A DNA stretch of 64,000 nucleotides, from the NCBI RefSeq assembly GCF_030686865.1, contig NZ_JAQYUS010000005.1, positions 62,001-126,000 of the forward strand, read 5' to 3'. A program made the translations under genes and the position numbers. This document shows positions 1-9,005 of this stretch, piece by piece. The notes beneath the pieces were generated by a model. That model was given only the letters and a program-made list of their open reading frames with translations, had not been told where the DNA came from and did no database searches. This DNA comes from Kaistella sp. SH40-3 (lineage in GTDB: Bacteria > Bacteroidota > Bacteroidia > Flavobacteriales > Weeksellaceae). Position 1 is the stretch's first letter; each line of letters opens with the position of its first letter.

Positions 1-162
1 CCCTTTTTGAATTTGAAATAGTGCCATGTCGGTTTTGGTTCCGCCAATGTCTGCGGCTAAAACTAATCCAGATTCAGGTAACCGATTTTTTCTTGAAGGA
101 TAGGCCATTGGTAATTTCGCATCTGAAATATCAGGTAAGCAAATTGATTTAAAATTCTCCAT
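1..162 (-). CDS. glk: Glucokinase, N-terminal part (runs off the window)
   Basis: Reading leftward from an ATG at 162, 54 codons are open to the window edge, so the gene is partial at its 3' end. The visible protein starts MENFKSIC and reaches LAADIGGTKTDMALF. This is the phosphate-1 nucleotide-binding strand of the ASKHA/ROK-glucokinase fold, with the DxGGTK signature at residues 38-43. Glucokinase phosphorylates glucose with ATP at the entry to glycolysis. An in-frame ATG at 169 is out of phase with this reading, so 162 is chosen. The fold identification is firm; glucose specificity is inferred from the resemblance to bacterial Glk. Confidence 0.75.
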   Translation of the reverse strand, partial: MENFKSICLPDISDAKLPMAYPSRKNRLPESGLVLAADIGGTKTDMALFQIQKG

Positions 163-319
163 TTTTCATTATTTAGAAATTAAACACATGTAGAGTAGAG
201 TATCGTAAAGATGGTTTAGATTTGCGAGAGTTATGTTATATTATTGAAGTTAATGTTATATAAATGATAGATTAACTTTCAGTAAAACTTATTAAATATC
301 TTAATTGATAGTTGTTTTG

Positions 320-391
320 TAGCCTCACTGGGAATCGAACCCGGATCTAAAGTTTAGGAAACTTTTGTTCTATCCGTTGAACTATGAAGCC
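320..391 (-). tRNA. tRNA-Arg (anticodon CCT)
   Basis: The minus strand folds as a 72-nt cloverleaf. The acceptor stem is GGCTTCA with TGAGGCT, including a terminal G-T and one internal wobble. The D arm is GTTC/GAAC, the anticodon stem AAAGT/ACTTT with loop TTCCTAA, and the T loop TTCGATT. The anticodon CCT reads AGG (Arg). The T stem CCGGG/CCCAG has one C-A mismatch. No CCA is encoded; A follows as discriminator base. It lies between glk and uvrA, and a terminator separates it from uvrA, so it is probably transcribed alone. Confidence 0.9.
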
Positions 392-454
392 GAAAGTGAA
401 TTCAAATTTAATACTTATCTAGGAAAAATTCTTTCTAAAATTTTTTTTTCTGAC

Positions 455-484
455 CAAAAAAGCCACCTCCGAAAAGTTGGCTTT
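455..484 (-). terminator. Rho-independent terminator after uvrA
   Basis: On the minus strand AAAGCCA and TGGCTTT form a 7-bp stem followed by a run of six T. It lies 45 bp past the uvrA stop and before the tRNA, so it should end the uvrA transcript. Confidence 0.7.
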
Positions 485-529
485 GATATTTAATACAAGG
501 GGTCTATAATTTTTATTACTTCGGACTTC

Positions 530-3313
530 CTACAATTTCTGTTTCAAATATTTCCCCGTATGCGATTTTTTATTATTCACCAAATCTTCGGGAGTTCCTT
601 CAAAAACAACTTCGCCACCGTATTTTCCGGCTTCCGGGCCGATGTCGATAATGTAATCTGCGGTTTTGATAATATCGGGTTGGTGTTCAATAACGATTAC
701 TGAATGTCCAAGTTCTATTAAGGCCTGAAGGGATTTTAATAATTTATTAATATCGTGAAAATGCAAACCTGTTGAAGGTTCATCAAAAATAAATAATGAT
801 TTATCGGTCGTTGCGCCTTTTACTAAAAACGAGGCTAACTTTACTCTTTGTGCCTCACCGCCGGAAAGGGTAGAGGAACTTTGGCCCAATTGTAAATAGC
901 CCAAACCAACGTCCTGCAAAGGTTTTAGTTTGGTAACAATTTTCGGCTGCTCATTATCTTTAAAAAACTCCAGCGCTTCGTCAACGGTTAAATGAAGAAT
1001 ATCTGAAATGTTCTTTTCGTCGAATTTAATTTCGAGGATTTCGTTTTTAAATCTTTGTCCTTTACAGGTTTCACATTCCAATTCAATATCAGCCATAAAC
1101 TGCATGGATACGGTAATTACACCTTCACCTTTACACTCATCACATCGTCCGCCATCCACATTAAAAGAAAAATGTTTTGGCATTAAACCCTGCATTTTTG
1201 CCAGTTTCTGTTTTGAGAACAAATCACGAATATCGTCGTAGGCTTTGAGGTAAGTCACCGGATTTGAACGCGAAGATTTACCAATCGGATTCTGATCGAT
1301 GAGTTCAATATTTTTAATGAGTTTCGTCGGGAAATCTACAGAATCGTAATTGCCCTTTTTTCCGCCCATTCCCAGTTGAATCTGAATGTCATTGGTCAAA
1401 ATTTCTTTCATTAAAGTAGATTTTCCACTTCCTGAAACTCCTGAAATTACGACCAGACATTCCAGCGGAATATCAACATCAATATTTTTCAAATTATTTT
1501 GTCGAGCGCCTTTAATATGAATCCATTCTTTTGGTTTACGACGGCTTTCCGGAACTTTTATTTCTAATCTTCCAGTCAGATATTTTGAAGTTAAAGTGTC
1601 TGCATTTTCGAGTTCATCAAAGTTTCCAGCGAACACCAATTCGCCACCAAGATACCCGGCTTCCGGACCAATGTCGATGATGTAATCTGCGGCTTTCATT
1701 ACGTCTTCATCGTGTTCAACAACGATTACGGTGTTTCCTAAATCACGAAGACTTTTTAAAACTTCAATTAAATTTTCAGTGTCTCGGGAATGCAGACCAA
1801 TCGAAGGTTCATCTAAAATATAGATCGATCCAACCAACGAACTTCCGAGTGAAGTCGCTAAATTAATACGCTGACTTTCCCCACCAGAAAGCGTATTCGA
1901 GGTTCTGTTAATGGTTAAATATCCCAAACCAACTTTATCCAAAAATTCTAAACGCGTCGTAATTTCGTACAGCAAACGTTTTGCAATTTCAGCATCGTGT
2001 TTGTTGAGTTTTAATGATTTTATTAATGGTAAAAATTCATCTAAAGGCAATTCAATCACCGACTGAATATTATGTCCGTCGATTTTTACCCATTTTGTTT
2101 CTTCGCGCAAACGCAAACCTTCACAAGTCGGACAAAGCGTTTTTCCACGGTATCTGGAAAGCATAACGCGGTATTGAATTTTATACAAATTCTCCTCCAG
2201 CATTTTGAAGAAATTATTAATTGAAGGAAAATCAGAAGTTCCATCTCCTTTCCATAAATAGTTTTTCTGCTCCTTTGTTAACTGATGATAAGGCTTATGA
2301 ATAGGGAAGTCTTTGGCTTTTTTAATGAAACTTCTTTTCCATTCGCTCATGCTGTCGCCTTTCCAACTCGCCACGGTTTCTTCAAAAACGGATAAATTTT
2401 TATTGGGAATCACCAGATCTTCATCGATGCCAATTACTTTTCCGTAACCTTCACATTCCGGACAAGCACCGTAAGGATTATTAAAACTGAAGAAATGAAC
2501 ATTTGGTTCCATGAATTCCATTCCATCCAATTCGAATTTGTTGGAAAATTCTGTAATTTTCCCGGTCTCAATATTTTTTAAAGAGCAATAGCCGCGACCT
2601 TCATAAAAAGCCATTTGAATAGAATCTGCCAATCTCTGTAAGAAACTTTCGTCCTCTTCATAACTGAAACGGTCGATCACCAATTGAATTTCCATATCGG
2701 CTTCAGGTACAAAACCGAAACTTTCTAAATCCTCGATTCCTGCTACATTTCCGTTGACTTCTAATCTCGTAAAACCGGATAGTTTTAAAGTATTGACTTG
2801 CTCCGTAAATTTTTCAACATCAAATAGTAGAGGAGTCGTTAAAAGAAAAGTCTGGTTTTCATTTTTTTCAATGAAAGTAATAACATCGGTTACCGAATCC
2901 TTCTTCACTTCATTTCCCGAAACTGGCGAAAATGTTCGTCCAACTCTGGCGAAAAGCAGTTTTAGATAATCATAAACTTCCGTAGAAGTTCCAACGGTTG
3001 AACGTGGATTCGAAGAAATAACTTTCTGCTGAATCGCAATTGAAGGAGCCAAACCTTTAATATCATCAACTTTTGGCTTTTCTAATTTACCTAAAAACTG
3101 TCTTGCGTAAGAACTCAAACTTTCCACGTAGCGCCTTTGTCCTTCAGCGTAAATGGTATCGAAAGCGAGCGACGATTTTCCACTTCCCGAAACTCCCGTG
3201 ATTACGATGAGTTTGTTTTTAGGAATCAGAACATCAATATGTTTCAGATTATTAAGATGCGCATTTTTTACAAAAAGTTGTTTCTTAATATCGATATCTG
3301 TGGGTGTAGTCAT
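530..3313 (-). CDS. uvrA: UvrA-family excinuclease ATPase (possible second UvrA paralogue)
   Basis: This 927-aa protein has tandem ABC ATPase modules. Walker A motifs are at residues 40-47 and 625-632, the first signature LSGGES is at 475-480, and Walker B with [10 protein letters not shown] is at 499-508. Two zinc modules have intact Cys pairs: C284/C287 with C394/C397, and C724/C727 with C747/C750. UvrA dimers scan DNA for bulky lesions and load UvrB in nucleotide excision repair. The segment after LLFARVG reads RTFSPVSG, whereas most UvrA1 proteins have a CPxC-type sequence there. Together with the diverged [14 protein letters not shown] stretch this suggests the second UvrA paralogue that many Bacteroidota carry, rather than the canonical one. 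The gene is monocistronic, with a terminator behind it. Confidence 0.9.
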   Translation of the reverse strand: MTTPTDIDIKKQLFVKNAHLNNLKHIDVLIPKNKLIVITGVSGSGKSSLAFDTIYAEGQRRYVESLSSYARQFLGKLEKPKVDDIKGLAPSIAIQQKVISSNPRSTVGTSTEVYDYLKLLFARVGRTFSPVSGNEVKKDSVTDVITFIEKNENQTFLLTTPLLFDVEKFTEQVNTLKLSGFTRLEVNGNVAGIEDLESFGFVPEADMEIQLVIDRFSYEEDESFLQRLADSIQMAFYEGRGYCSLKNIETGKITEFSNKFELDGMEFMEPNVHFFSFNNPYGACPECEGYGKVIGIDEDLVIPNKNLSVFEETVASWKGDSMSEWKRSFIKKAKDFPIHKPYHQLTKEQKNYLWKGDGTSDFPSINNFFKMLEENLYKIQYRVMLSRYRGKTLCPTCEGLRLREETKWVKIDGHNIQSVIELPLDEFLPLIKSLKLNKHDAEIAKRLLYEITTRLEFLDKVGLGYLTINRTSNTLSGGESQRINLATSLGSSLVGSIYILDEPSIGLHSRDTENLIEVLKSLRDLGNTVIVVEHDEDVMKAADYIIDIGPEAGYLGGELVFAGNFDELENADTLTSKYLTGRLEIKVPESRRKPKEWIHIKGARQNNLKNIDVDIPLECLVVISGVSGSGKSTLMKEILTNDIQIQLGMGGKKGNYDSVDFPTKLIKNIELIDQNPIGKSSRSNPVTYLKAYDDIRDLFSKQKLAKMQGLMPKHFSFNVDGGRCDECKGEGVITVSMQFMADIELECETCKGQRFKNEILEIKFDEKNISDILHLTVDEALEFFKDNEQPKIVTKLKPLQDVGLGYLQLGQSSSTLSGGEAQRVKLASFLVKGATTDKSLFIFDEPSTGLHFHDINKLLKSLQALIELGHSVIVIEHQPDIIKTADYIIDIGPEAGKYGGEVVFEGTPEDLVNNKKSHTGKYLKQKL

Positions 3314-3504
3314 TATAAAATTTAAAGGCTACAAAATTACGGAATTTTTAAGAGAAATTTCCTGAAGATAATTTGGAGTTCCGGATATTTTTTGCAATAT
3401 TTGTTTCAACAAATAAATGTAGTAATATCATGAGAAAAATTTTGAATGATCTGATTACACATTTGATGAAATTAAGATAAGTTTTAACTTTAATCTTCAA
3501 AAGG

Positions 3505-3534
3505 AATGCAGCGCTTCGGTGTTGCATTTTTTTT
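3505..3534 (+). terminator. Strong UUCG-capped terminator upstream of the DUF2490 gene
   Basis: AATGCAGCGC and GTGTTGCATT pair over 10 bp (two wobbles) around a TTCG tetraloop, and eight T follow. No annotated plus-strand gene precedes it. Just upstream, 3430-3480 encodes a possible 16-residue peptide (MRKILNDLITHLMKLR). The hairpin may end a short transcript or act as an attenuator for the next gene. Confidence 0.75.
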
Positions 3535-3554
3535 GATTACACTTTTTTTTCTTT

Positions 3555-3562
3555 TATTTTTG
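3555..3562 (+). promoter_or_regulatory. -7 element TATTTTTG for the DUF2490 gene
   Basis: It matches the Bacteroidota -7 consensus TAnnTTTG and ends 4 nt before the ATG at 3567. If used, the transcript would be leaderless or almost so. Confidence 0.5.
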
Positions 3563-3566
3563 CAAG

Positions 3567-4283
3567 ATGTCAAAACGGATTCTTCTACTTTCCACTTCTC
3601 TTTTTATGCTGAATTTATCAGCACAGAAAGAATCGATTTCCAGTTATAATGTGATTACGGTTAACTATAAGCATAATAAGAAAATATTCGCTTATGCCGA
3701 AGGTCAGTTGCGTGGTATTTCAGATTATTCTTATCCGGACTATTATGAAATTAAAGTTGGTGTCGGTTATAATTTGACCGAAAATCACAAGCCTTTAATC
3801 GGAATTGGAAGATATGTAAACTACAAAAACCATTCTTTAGAAAAAGAAGAATTTCGGGTTTGGTTGCAAGATATTTACGATATTAAGGTCGGCAAATTTA
3901 AATTCGAAAATCGTTTTAGAGCCGAAAAAAGTTGGTTTTATAATAGTTTGAAAGATGAACATTCTGATCGGATTCGTTTGCGTTATCGACTTAATATTTC
4001 AATGCCTTTAAATGCAGATAAAGTTGCACCTGGAACGCTTTCAGCCATGGCTTATGATGAAACATTCTTCGTTGTAACTGATGATCCATTGTTTGCAAGA
4101 AATCGGGTTTTTGGTGGATTTTCTTATCAAATTGATAACAACTTTGCGATTACTTCTGGGTATCTTTGGCAAAGAGAATTTGCTAATTCGGGCAATAAAA
4201 ACTTACATTTTATCTACCTCGGCTTATCTGTAAATATCGATCGCACAAAATCACAGAAAAAAGACTTGCCAGATCTGGATTAA
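3567..4283 (+). CDS. DUF2490 outer-membrane beta-barrel protein
   Basis: This 238-aa protein has an N-terminal signal peptide (MSKRILLLSTSLFMLNLSAQ, cleavage after SAQ). Alternating aromatic and polar strands follow, such as YYEIKVGVGYNL and FRVWLQDIYDIKVGKFKFENRFRAE, then a C-terminal strand ending in LHFIYLGLSVNID. The pattern and length match the DUF2490 family of Bacteroidota outer-membrane barrels, whose function is unknown. It is monocistronic between a UUCG terminator and the dnaN promoter. No substrate can be inferred. Confidence 0.8.
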   Translation: MSKRILLLSTSLFMLNLSAQKESISSYNVITVNYKHNKKIFAYAEGQLRGISDYSYPDYYEIKVGVGYNLTENHKPLIGIGRYVNYKNHSLEKEEFRVWLQDIYDIKVGKFKFENRFRAEKSWFYNSLKDEHSDRIRLRYRLNISMPLNADKVAPGTLSAMAYDETFFVVTDDPLFARNRVFGGFSYQIDNNFAITSGYLWQREFANSGNKNLHFIYLGLSVNIDRTKSQKKDLPDLD

Positions 4284-4351
4284 TGTTGGTAACTTTTTCA
4301 CGGAAACAGTTTTTATCACCCAAAATATTGCATTTTTTAGGGTTTAATTTA

Positions 4352-4359
4352 TATATTTG
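4352..4359 (+). promoter_or_regulatory. -7 element TATATTTG for dnaN
   Basis: An exact TAnnTTTG match lies 24 nt before the dnaN ATG at 4384. A TTG at 4328-4330 could serve as the -33 element (21-bp spacer). Confidence 0.6.
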
Positions 4360-4383
4360 TGAAATTAATAATAATTGATTTTT

Positions 4384-5514
4384 ATGAAATTTATTGTTTC
4401 AAGTAGTGAATTACAGAAAGCCTTACAGACAGTGAGCGGAGTGATCTCCAATTCTCAGTCCCGTCCAATTTTGGAAAACTTTTTGTTTGAAATCGAAAAA
4501 GATATACTGAAAATTACCGCTTCGGATGGTGAGACGACTTTAATTACTTCCTTGGATGTGAAGTCTGACGTTGAAGGTAAGATTGCAGTTCCCGCAAAAA
4601 TATTTCAAGAATTTGTGAAAACTTACGGTGACCAACCTTTAACGCTTTCTGTGAAAGATGCTGAAGATGGAAACGGAAAGTTGCTCGAAATTTTGGATGA
4701 GAAAGATAACTTCGCAGTGGCACTAGATCACGCAGAAGATTATCCGGAAATCCCTGAATTCGATGCGGCTCAAAGCGTAACGATTTCTGCAGGTATCTTA
4801 TCTGAAGCATTAAATAATACTTTATTTGCAACCAGTAATGATTCTCTTCGTCCAGTAATGACGGGAGTTTTGTTCCAATTCAAAGAAGATGAAACCAATT
4901 TCGTTTCTACCGATTCGCACCGTTTAGTGGTTTATAAAAGAACCGACTTAATGAATGCTGAACCAGTAGAATTCATTATGCCGAAAAAACCTTTGGCAAT
5001 TTTCAAAAGCATCTTAGCATCTTCTAACGAAGAAGTTTCTATTGAGTTTAATGAAAATATGGCGAAGTTCACTTTCGGAAATAATATCTGGATCTGTCGT
5101 TTAATTGATGGAAAATATCCAAATTATTCCGCGGTTATTCCAAAAGAAAATCCAAATATTTTAACGATTAATAGAACTCTTTTATTGAACTCCATTAGAA
5201 GAGCCTCGATTATGTCGAACAAATCTACGAACCAGGTTCGTTTCAAATTATCAGGAAATATTCTTCATTTGCATGCAGAAGATACTGAGTTTGCAAACAA
5301 AGCAGATATGCAGATTCCTTGCGATTACAACGGAGAAGATATTAATATCGGTTTTAGTTCTAAGTTTTTAACGGAAATGTTATCCGTACTTTCTGCTGAT
5401 GATATTACCATGAAAATGTCTCAACCAAACAGACCGGGAATTATCGAACCAGTTGATGGTTTAGAAGATCAAGAAAAATTACTGATGCTTTCAATGCCGG
5501 TTATCGGAATGTAA
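4384..5514 (+). CDS. dnaN: DNA polymerase III beta subunit (sliding clamp)
   Basis: This 376-aa protein begins MKFIVSSSELQKALQTVSGVI and ends LLMLSMPVIGM, the clamp C-terminus next to the hydrophobic client pocket. Three repeated clamp domains of about 120 residues are evident. The clamp encircles DNA and tethers polymerase III and other clamp-binding proteins. A TTG at 4375 is also in frame, but the ATG at 4384 gives the conserved MKF start and lies a normal distance from the -7 element. dnaN is not next to dnaA or recF here, and no DnaA-box cluster was seen, so this locus is not evidence for the origin. Confidence 0.97.
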   Translation: MKFIVSSSELQKALQTVSGVISNSQSRPILENFLFEIEKDILKITASDGETTLITSLDVKSDVEGKIAVPAKIFQEFVKTYGDQPLTLSVKDAEDGNGKLLEILDEKDNFAVALDHAEDYPEIPEFDAAQSVTISAGILSEALNNTLFATSNDSLRPVMTGVLFQFKEDETNFVSTDSHRLVVYKRTDLMNAEPVEFIMPKKPLAIFKSILASSNEEVSIEFNENMAKFTFGNNIWICRLIDGKYPNYSAVIPKENPNILTINRTLLLNSIRRASIMSNKSTNQVRFKLSGNILHLHAEDTEFANKADMQIPCDYNGEDINIGFSSKFLTEMLSVLSADDITMKMSQPNRPGIIEPVDGLEDQEKLLMLSMPVIGM

Positions 5515-5547
5515 GAAAAACAGTTTTAAATAATTGCACTAAATATT

Positions 5548-5586
5548 AATTGAGATTCAAAGTTTTTGAATCTCAATTTTTTTTTA
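5548..5586 (+). terminator. Terminator after dnaN
   Basis: Near-perfect inverted repeat AATTGAGATTCAAA / TTTGAATCTCAATT followed by about ten T. Confidence 0.85.
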
Positions 5587-5675
5587 ACCTTCAAAATCAC
5601 GATATTTGCACCTTTCCGGTTTCAAGGTCTTTATTAATGAAATCGAAAATATAACATCTGAAATTTACGACAGAA

Positions 5676-8078
5676 ATGAAAATCTCAAACAACTGGCTGA
5701 AAGAATACATAGACACTGATATCAAATCTGAAAAGATTGGCGAATTCCTGACCGATATTGGTTTGGAAGTAGAAGGAATCGACCCTTTTGAATCGGTAAA
5801 AGGAAGTTTAGAAGGAATCGTTGTTGGGAAAGTTTTAACTTGCGAACAACATTCCAATGCTGATAAATTAAAAGTAACAACAGTTGATGTTGGATCTGGA
5901 AAAATCTTAAATATCGTTTGTGGAGCGCCAAATGTTGCAGCCGGACAAACTGTTCCTGTAGCAGTCGTTGGAACGAAAATTTACGGAAAAGACGGAAGTT
6001 CGTTTGAAATTAAAGAAGCCAAAATTCGTGGTGAAGTTTCTCAGGGAATGATTTGCGCAGAAGATGAACTGGGCTTGAGCGATGATCACGGCGGAATCAT
6101 GATTTTAGATGAAACGAAATTTGAAGTAGGTAAAAACTTCGCAGATTATTTTGATCTTACCAACGATAAAGTTTATGAAATCGGTTTAACGCCAAACCGA
6201 ACTGATGCGATGTCGCATTACGGTGTTGCCAGGGATTTGAACGCCTATTTAAGTACGCATCAACTTGCTTCTACCTTTGAAAAAATGGTTTCTCAACCTT
6301 TAAATAATGAAGGAACTACCGATTTTCAAATTGAGGTTGAAGATTCTGAATTGTGTCCAAGATATATCGGTGCAGTGATCGAAAATGTGGAAGTAAAGCC
6401 GTCTCCGGATTGGTTAAAAAACCGTTTGAAAGCGATTGGATTAAGTCCGATTAATAATATTGTAGATATTACGAATTATATTCTTCACGGTTTTGGTCAG
6501 CCGCTTCATGCTTTTGATGCTGATAAAATTGCAGGCAAAAAAGTAAAAGTTGGAGTGAGTGAAAAAGGAACAAAATTCACCACTTTAGATGGTGTTGAAA
6601 GAACGTTGAACGGAACCGAAATCATGATTAAAGACGGCGAGAATAACCCAATGTGTATTGCTGGTGTTTTCGGGGGACAGACTTCTGGAGTTTCTGAAAC
6701 TACGAAAACCATCTTTTTAGAAAGCGCTTATTTCAACCCGATTGGAATTAGAAAAGGCGCGAAATTTCACAGTTTAAATACCGATGCTTCTTTCCGTTTT
6801 GAACGCGGAGTTGATCCAAACATGACCAGAACTACGCTGACTCATGCCGTGAAAATGATTGCTGAAATTGCTGGTGGAAAAATGGTTGGTGAACTTCTAG
6901 AACATTATCCTACAAAAATAGAAGACCATTATATTATTCTTCGTTTTTCTAAAGTTGAACAAATTTTAGGAACGAAAATTCATCAGGAGAAAATTAAAGA
7001 AATTCTGAAGTCTTTAGAAATTACCGTTTTAAATGATATTCAAAATGGATTAGAAATTTCTGTTCCTGCATACAGAGCCGATGTTACGAGAGAAATCGAT
7101 GTTATCGAAGAGATTTTAAGAATCTACGGGTACAACAAAATCGATTCTCCGCAGAAAATTTCTTTTACACCGGTGAAATTAAGTTTTGATGATCAGGATG
7201 CTTTGGAAAATGCTTGGGCGAGAACTTTACAAAGCAATGGTTTCAATGAAGTGATGAACAATTCTTTAACTTCTGTAAAAGACGAAACTGATGCGGTTCG
7301 TTTGTTAAATCCATTAAGTGGAGATTTGGCATTTATGAGAAAGTCTTTATTAGAAGGACTTCTGGAAAATGCAGATTATAACATCAAAAGAAAAAATCAA
7401 AATATTAAGTTCTTTGAATTAGGTAAAATCTACCACAAAAAAGGAACCTATTTAGAGAGAAAACAACTTGCGATTTTGGTTACAGGAAGAGATGAAGCAG
7501 AAAACTGGTTACAGCCAAAATCTACTACTGATTTCTATAGATTAAAATCTTATGTGAAAGTTCTTTTAGACGCACTTCCGGTTTCAATCGAAGAAAAATC
7601 TTTAGAAGATGCACGTTTTTCAGATGCAATTGAATTATCAGCAAATGGAAAAACCGTAGCGAGATTAGGAAAAGTTGCTCCGGAATTATTGAAAGATGCG
7701 GATATCGAGCAGGAGTGTTTCTATGCCGAAATCGAATTGGAAGTTGCTCAGAGTTTCAGAACAAAAGAGAATTTGAAATTTAAAGATATTCCGAAATTCA
7801 ATAAAACCAGAAAAGATTTGGCTTTATTGATCGATAAAAATGTGACTTACGCTGAACTTTATAAAGCAGCCAGAAGCAATCCTTCCAAATATTTAAAGAA
7901 TATTAATTTATTTGATGTTTATGAAGGCAAGAACCTTCCGGAAGGCAAGAAGTCTTATGCAATGAGTTTTGAATTATTAAACGAAGAAAAAACTTTAGAA
8001 GATAAAGACATTACCGAAGTGATGAATTCTTTGATTAAAACCTTCCAGAAAGAATTTTCTGCGGAGTTACGATCTTAA
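5676..8078 (+). CDS. pheT: Phenylalanyl-tRNA synthetase beta subunit
   Basis: This 800-aa protein has the bacterial PheT architecture. An EMAP-type tRNA-binding domain covers about residues 40-150 (VVGKVLTCEQHSNADKLKV). B3/B4 editing, B5 and catalytic-like core domains follow. The C-terminal FDX-ACB anticodon-binding domain begins near residue 705 (FKDIPKFNKTRKDLALLID). With PheS it charges tRNA-Phe in an alpha2beta2 complex. pheS is not adjacent. The start MKISNNWLKEYID is the standard PheT N-terminus. Confidence 0.97.
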   Translation: MKISNNWLKEYIDTDIKSEKIGEFLTDIGLEVEGIDPFESVKGSLEGIVVGKVLTCEQHSNADKLKVTTVDVGSGKILNIVCGAPNVAAGQTVPVAVVGTKIYGKDGSSFEIKEAKIRGEVSQGMICAEDELGLSDDHGGIMILDETKFEVGKNFADYFDLTNDKVYEIGLTPNRTDAMSHYGVARDLNAYLSTHQLASTFEKMVSQPLNNEGTTDFQIEVEDSELCPRYIGAVIENVEVKPSPDWLKNRLKAIGLSPINNIVDITNYILHGFGQPLHAFDADKIAGKKVKVGVSEKGTKFTTLDGVERTLNGTEIMIKDGENNPMCIAGVFGGQTSGVSETTKTIFLESAYFNPIGIRKGAKFHSLNTDASFRFERGVDPNMTRTTLTHAVKMIAEIAGGKMVGELLEHYPTKIEDHYIILRFSKVEQILGTKIHQEKIKEILKSLEITVLNDIQNGLEISVPAYRADVTREIDVIEEILRIYGYNKIDSPQKISFTPVKLSFDDQDALENAWARTLQSNGFNEVMNNSLTSVKDETDAVRLLNPLSGDLAFMRKSLLEGLLENADYNIKRKNQNIKFFELGKIYHKKGTYLERKQLAILVTGRDEAENWLQPKSTTDFYRLKSYVKVLLDALPVSIEEKSLEDARFSDAIELSANGKTVARLGKVAPELLKDADIEQECFYAEIELEVAQSFRTKENLKFKDIPKFNKTRKDLALLIDKNVTYAELYKAARSNPSKYLKNINLFDVYEGKNLPEGKKSYAMSFELLNEEKTLEDKDITEVMNSLIKTFQKEFSAELRS

Positions 8079-8101
8079 TTTTAAAATTTAAATAAAACCT
8101 A

Positions 8102-8135
8102 AAAAGCATTTCTGAAAAGAGATGCTTTTCTGTTT
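8102..8135 (+). terminator. Terminator hairpin after pheT
   Basis: AAAAGCATTTCT pairs with AGAGATGCTTTT (12 bp) around a GAAA loop. The T tract after it is short and interrupted. Confidence 0.6.
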
Positions 8136-8213
8136 GTACGGAAGAGATTAAATCCTGCAGCAAGTCATTAAATCAATATATTTACTTAAATTTACGGTAT
8201 TAAAATTTTAAAA

Positions 8214-8651
8214 ATGAAAGCAATTCACTTCCCACAGAAGAATATTTTCAGAAATATTTCCTTAGCGATTTTTACGGCTGCAACGATTGTTTCCTGTTCA
8301 ACCATGGCAACTTCCAAATCAAAAGTTGGAACACCACAACCGAATATCGCAAATACGCAATGGACTTTAGCCGATAATGTAAAAGGTAAAAAGCCGACTT
8401 TGATGATTGAGTCTGCAAGAATTACCGGTAATGGTGGCTGCAATAATTACTTCGCCGATTTAATGATTGACCGTACTGTTGGAAATTTTTCAACCAAAAA
8501 TATTGGTTCTACAAAAATGGCGTGCGACAATATGAGCGAAGAATCTAATTATTTCAGTATGCTCGGTGCTGCAACCAAATATGTGGTGAACGGAACTACT
8601 TTAGAATTGTACAAAGACAATCTTTTATTGTTGAAATTTAACAAGTTATAA
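8214..8651 (+). CDS. META-domain (HslJ-like) lipoprotein
   Basis: This 145-aa protein has a lipoprotein signal with lipobox IVSC at residues 25-28. A META domain follows: NTQWTLADNVKGKKPTLMIE, the GNGGCNNYFADL motif, and TKMACDNMSEESNYFSML. META/HslJ proteins are small envelope proteins linked to stress or antibiotic tolerance in other bacteria; the biochemical role is not established. The mature protein should be anchored to a membrane through Cys28. It is monocistronic, with a shared bidirectional terminator at its end. Confidence 0.85.
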   Translation: MKAIHFPQKNIFRNISLAIFTAATIVSCSTMATSKSKVGTPQPNIANTQWTLADNVKGKKPTLMIESARITGNGGCNNYFADLMIDRTVGNFSTKNIGSTKMACDNMSEESNYFSMLGAATKYVVNGTTLELYKDNLLLLKFNKL

Positions 8652-8677
8652 ATTTTAATTCAATAAAAATTGACATA

Positions 8678-8709
8678 AAAAAAGGAACTCAAATTTGAGT
8701 TCCTTTTTT
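8678..8709. terminator. Bidirectional terminator between convergent genes
   Basis: A perfect 32-bp palindrome (A-run, GGAACTCAAA, TTTGAGTTCC, T-run) centred at 8693/8694. A/T tracts on both sides serve the META gene (+) and the acidic protein gene (-). Confidence 0.9.
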
Positions 8710-8723
8710 ATTTTTTTTGCTAT

Positions 8724-8966
8724 CTATTCTTCGTCTTCTTCTTCATCATATTTAGCGAGTTCTTCGTCGCACCATTTGAAAGCTGCTTCGACTACTTTTG
8801 TAGCTTCGTCTGCTACTGTTTCTTCGTCATCTCCTTCTAGATCGTCGAACCATTCTACTTCCTCTTCCTCAACATTCAAAACAAATCTTGGGTATTCGGT
8901 GTGAACTACGAATAAATCTTCAGGAAAATCTGAATTGTCTGCTAATAAAAACTTTGGTAATTTCAT
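8724..8966 (-). CDS. Small acidic conserved protein of unknown function
   Basis: This 80-aa protein begins MKLPKFLLADNSDFPEDLFVVHTEYPRFVLNV and has a very acidic C-terminal half (EEEEVEWFDDLEGDDEET, ending YDEEEDEE). I recognise it only as a Flavobacteriia-restricted type of small protein, sometimes labelled DNA primase in databases without support. There is no signal peptide or membrane segment, so it is probably cytosolic. It is transcribed alone, convergent with the META lipoprotein gene. Confidence 0.7.
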   Translation of the reverse strand: MKLPKFLLADNSDFPEDLFVVHTEYPRFVLNVEEEEVEWFDDLEGDDEETVADEATKVVEAAFKWCDEELAKYDEEEDEE

Positions 8967-9005
8967 TTTCTAATTGTTTATAACTGCGTCAAAGATAATA
9001 ATTAT

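Noticed and set aside
4375-4383. TTG start of dnaN nine bases upstream of the ATG
   Set aside because: The ATG at 4384 gives the family N-terminus MKFIVSS; the extra three residues have no counterpart.
4300-5600. Replication origin near dnaN
   Set aside because: No dnaA neighbour and no cluster of TTATCCACA-type boxes was seen.
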